NCBI RefSeq assembly: GCF_024181725.1
Contig: NZ_CP028908.1
Coordinates: 1,116,001 to 1,180,000, forward strand
Length of the DNA: 64,000 nt
DNA from: Bradyrhizobium sp. WD16
GTDB lineage: Bacteria; Pseudomonadota; Alphaproteobacteria; Rhizobiales; Xanthobacteraceae
Direction: 5' to 3'
Below, piece after piece: positions 62,915 to 64,000 of this stretch (positions within the stretch are counted from its first letter, which is position 1; each line of letters begins with the position of its first letter). Made by a program: the position numbers and the translations under genes. The notes under the pieces are model-generated. The model searched no databases and was not told the origin of the DNA. It saw only the letters and a list, made by a program, of their open reading frames with translations.

Positions 62915-64000
62915 TTAACCGGCCTGTTTCACCCGCATATACCACTCCACCAACCGGCGGACCTGGCGCTCGGTATAGCCGCGCGCCACCATGCGCGCGA
63001 CGAACTCACCGTGCTTCTTCTCGGTCTCGCCGTCCTTCTTCGAGCCGAAGGAGATGACCGGCAGCAGATCCTCGACCTGGGAGAAGATGCGCTTCTCGAT
63101 CACCTCGCGGATCTTCTCGTAGCTCGTCCAGGCCGGATTCTTGCCGCCGTTCTGGGCTCGCGAACGCAGCGAGAATTTGACGATCTCGTTGCGGAAGTCC
63201 TTGGGGTTGGCGATGCCGGCCGGCTTCTCGATCTTGGTCAGTTCCTGATTGATGAGTTCGCGGTTGAGCAGCTGCCCGGTGTCGGGGTCCTTGAAGTCCT
63301 GATCCTCGATCCAGGCGTCGGCATAGTCGACATAGCGGTCGAACAGGTTCTGGCCGTATTCGGAATACGATTCCAGATACGCCTTCTGGATTTCATGGCC
63401 GATGAATTCGGCATAGCGCGGCACCAGCTCCGCCTTGATGAATTCGAGATAACGTTTCTCGGTCTCCTCGGCGAGCTGCTCGCGCCGGATCGCCTGCTCC
63501 AGCGTATACATCAGATGGACCGGATCGGCGGCGATCTCGGCGGTGTCGTGATTGAAGGTTGCCGACAGCACCTTGAAGGCGAAACGGGTGGAAGCCCCGT
63601 CCATGCCCTCGTCGACGCCGGCCGCATCCTTGTATTCCTGGACGCTGCGCGCCTTGGGATCGGATTCCTTCAGGCTTTCGCCGTCATAAACCCTCATCTT
63701 GGCGAACAGCGTCGAATTCTCGTGCCTGCGCAGCCGCGACGTCACCGTGAATCGGGCCAGGGTTTCCAGCGTCGACGGCGCGCAAGGCGCGCTGGCGAGC
63801 TCCGAGTTCTGGATCAGCTTTTCGTAGATCTTCTGCTCCTCGGTGACCCGCAGGCAGTACGGCACCTTGATGACGCAGATCCGATCGATAAAGGCCTCGT
63901 TGTTCTTGTTGGCCTTGAAGCTCTGCCATTCGGCCTCGTTGGAATGCGCGAGAATGATGCCGCTGAAGGGGATCGCGCCGATGTTTTCCGTGCCGATATA
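62915..64000 (-). CDS. prkA: PrkA serine kinase, C-terminal part (cut by window edge)
   Basis: The frame runs off the right end of the window, leaving 361 codons of a protein usually about 640-650 residues long. Visible from the edge: YIGTENIGAIPFSGIILAHSNEAEWQSFKANKNNEAFIDRICVIKVPYCLRVTEEQKIYEKLI, and later RYLEFIKAELVPRYAEFIGHEIQKAYLESYSEYGQNLFDRYVDYADAWIEDQDFKDPDTGQLLNRELINQELTKIEKPAGI, which is the PrkA C-terminal domain. The P-loop and AAA part are outside. First visible gene of the prkA-yeaH-spoVR cluster. Confidence 0.95.
   Translation of the reverse strand, partial: YIGTENIGAIPFSGIILAHSNEAEWQSFKANKNNEAFIDRICVIKVPYCLRVTEEQKIYEKLIQNSELASAPCAPSTLETLARFTVTSRLRRHENSTLFAKMRVYDGESLKESDPKARSVQEYKDAAGVDEGMDGASTRFAFKVLSATFNHDTAEIAADPVHLMYTLEQAIRREQLAEETEKRYLEFIKAELVPRYAEFIGHEIQKAYLESYSEYGQNLFDRYVDYADAWIEDQDFKDPDTGQLLNRELINQELTKIEKPAGIANPKDFRNEIVKFSLRSRAQNGGKNPAWTSYEKIREVIEKRIFSQVEDLLPVISFGSKKDGETEKKHGEFVARMVARGYTERQVRRLVEWYMRVKQAG

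Noticed and set aside
1-64000. tRNA, rRNA, CRISPR or prophage
   Set aside because: No tRNA-like cloverleaf, regular repeat-spacer pattern or phage structural gene was seen on reading both strands.

Overview
This window reads as a GC-rich alphaproteobacterial chromosome, most likely Hyphomicrobiales near Bradyrhizobium, Rhodopseudomonas or Afipia. That placement is inferred from gene content: a hopanoid locus with hpnO and hpnN, a complete C-P lyase cluster with phnF, Liv-type ABC transport, ohrR/ohr and a FixK/FNR-type box. I found no rRNA, tRNA, CRISPR array, transposase or phage gene. Coding density is high. Long open frames opposite real genes are shadows of GC-rich codon use.

Layout. (1) 35-2211: a PNPOx-fold protein, a cysteine-cluster protein, an unknown protein and a nitroreductase. 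(2) 2244-8323: an acyl-CoA catabolic locus with a CaiB/AMACR enzyme, an SDR, decayed enoyl-CoA hydratase and acyl-CoA dehydrogenase remnants, a TetR regulator, a thiolase and an acyl-CoA ligase. (3) 8502-24686: small secreted proteins and the hopanoid locus (hpnO, hpnN, dxs-ispH-hpnH, hpnB-C-D-E-shc-hpnG). The first and last enzymes of the MEP isoprenoid pathway are co-transcribed with hpnH, so precursor supply and side-chain extension are linked. (4) 25059-36700: a run of minus-strand genes encoding a DUF1445/D-glutamate cyclase-like protein, a Liv-type importer, a fused 5-oxoprolinase-like protein and a glutamate dehydrogenase, with a divergent LysR regulator. It looks like uptake and breakdown of a glutamate or 5-oxoproline-type compound. 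A 75-nt palindromic element sits inside it. (5) 36718-42324: ohrR/ohr with a perfect palindromic operator, a quinone-oxidoreductase-like MDR, a diguanylate cyclase, rcnR-rcnA with an operator, and a PNPOx-fold protein.

(6) 42414-56134: a complete phosphonate system. phnG-H-I-J-K-L-M-N runs as one operon behind a perfect palindrome next to divergent phnF. phnC-D-E-E runs from a PHO-box-like site. Divergently from it, behind a three-unit PHO-like array, lie a hexapeptide acyltransferase, a second PhnM-like hydrolase and a DUF1045 protein. (7) 56156-58857: a membrane-anchored c-type cytochrome behind a perfect FNR/FixK box, a Ser/Thr kinase-UspA fusion and a metallophosphoesterase. (8) 59118-64000: prkA (cut by the window edge), yeaH-like DUF444, spoVR and an arginase, in tight overlapping order.

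Start sites were moved inward from the longest open frame wherever a Shine-Dalgarno sequence, family N-terminus or stop/start overlap favoured it. Several genes use GTG or TTG. All functional calls come from reading motifs; no database search was run.
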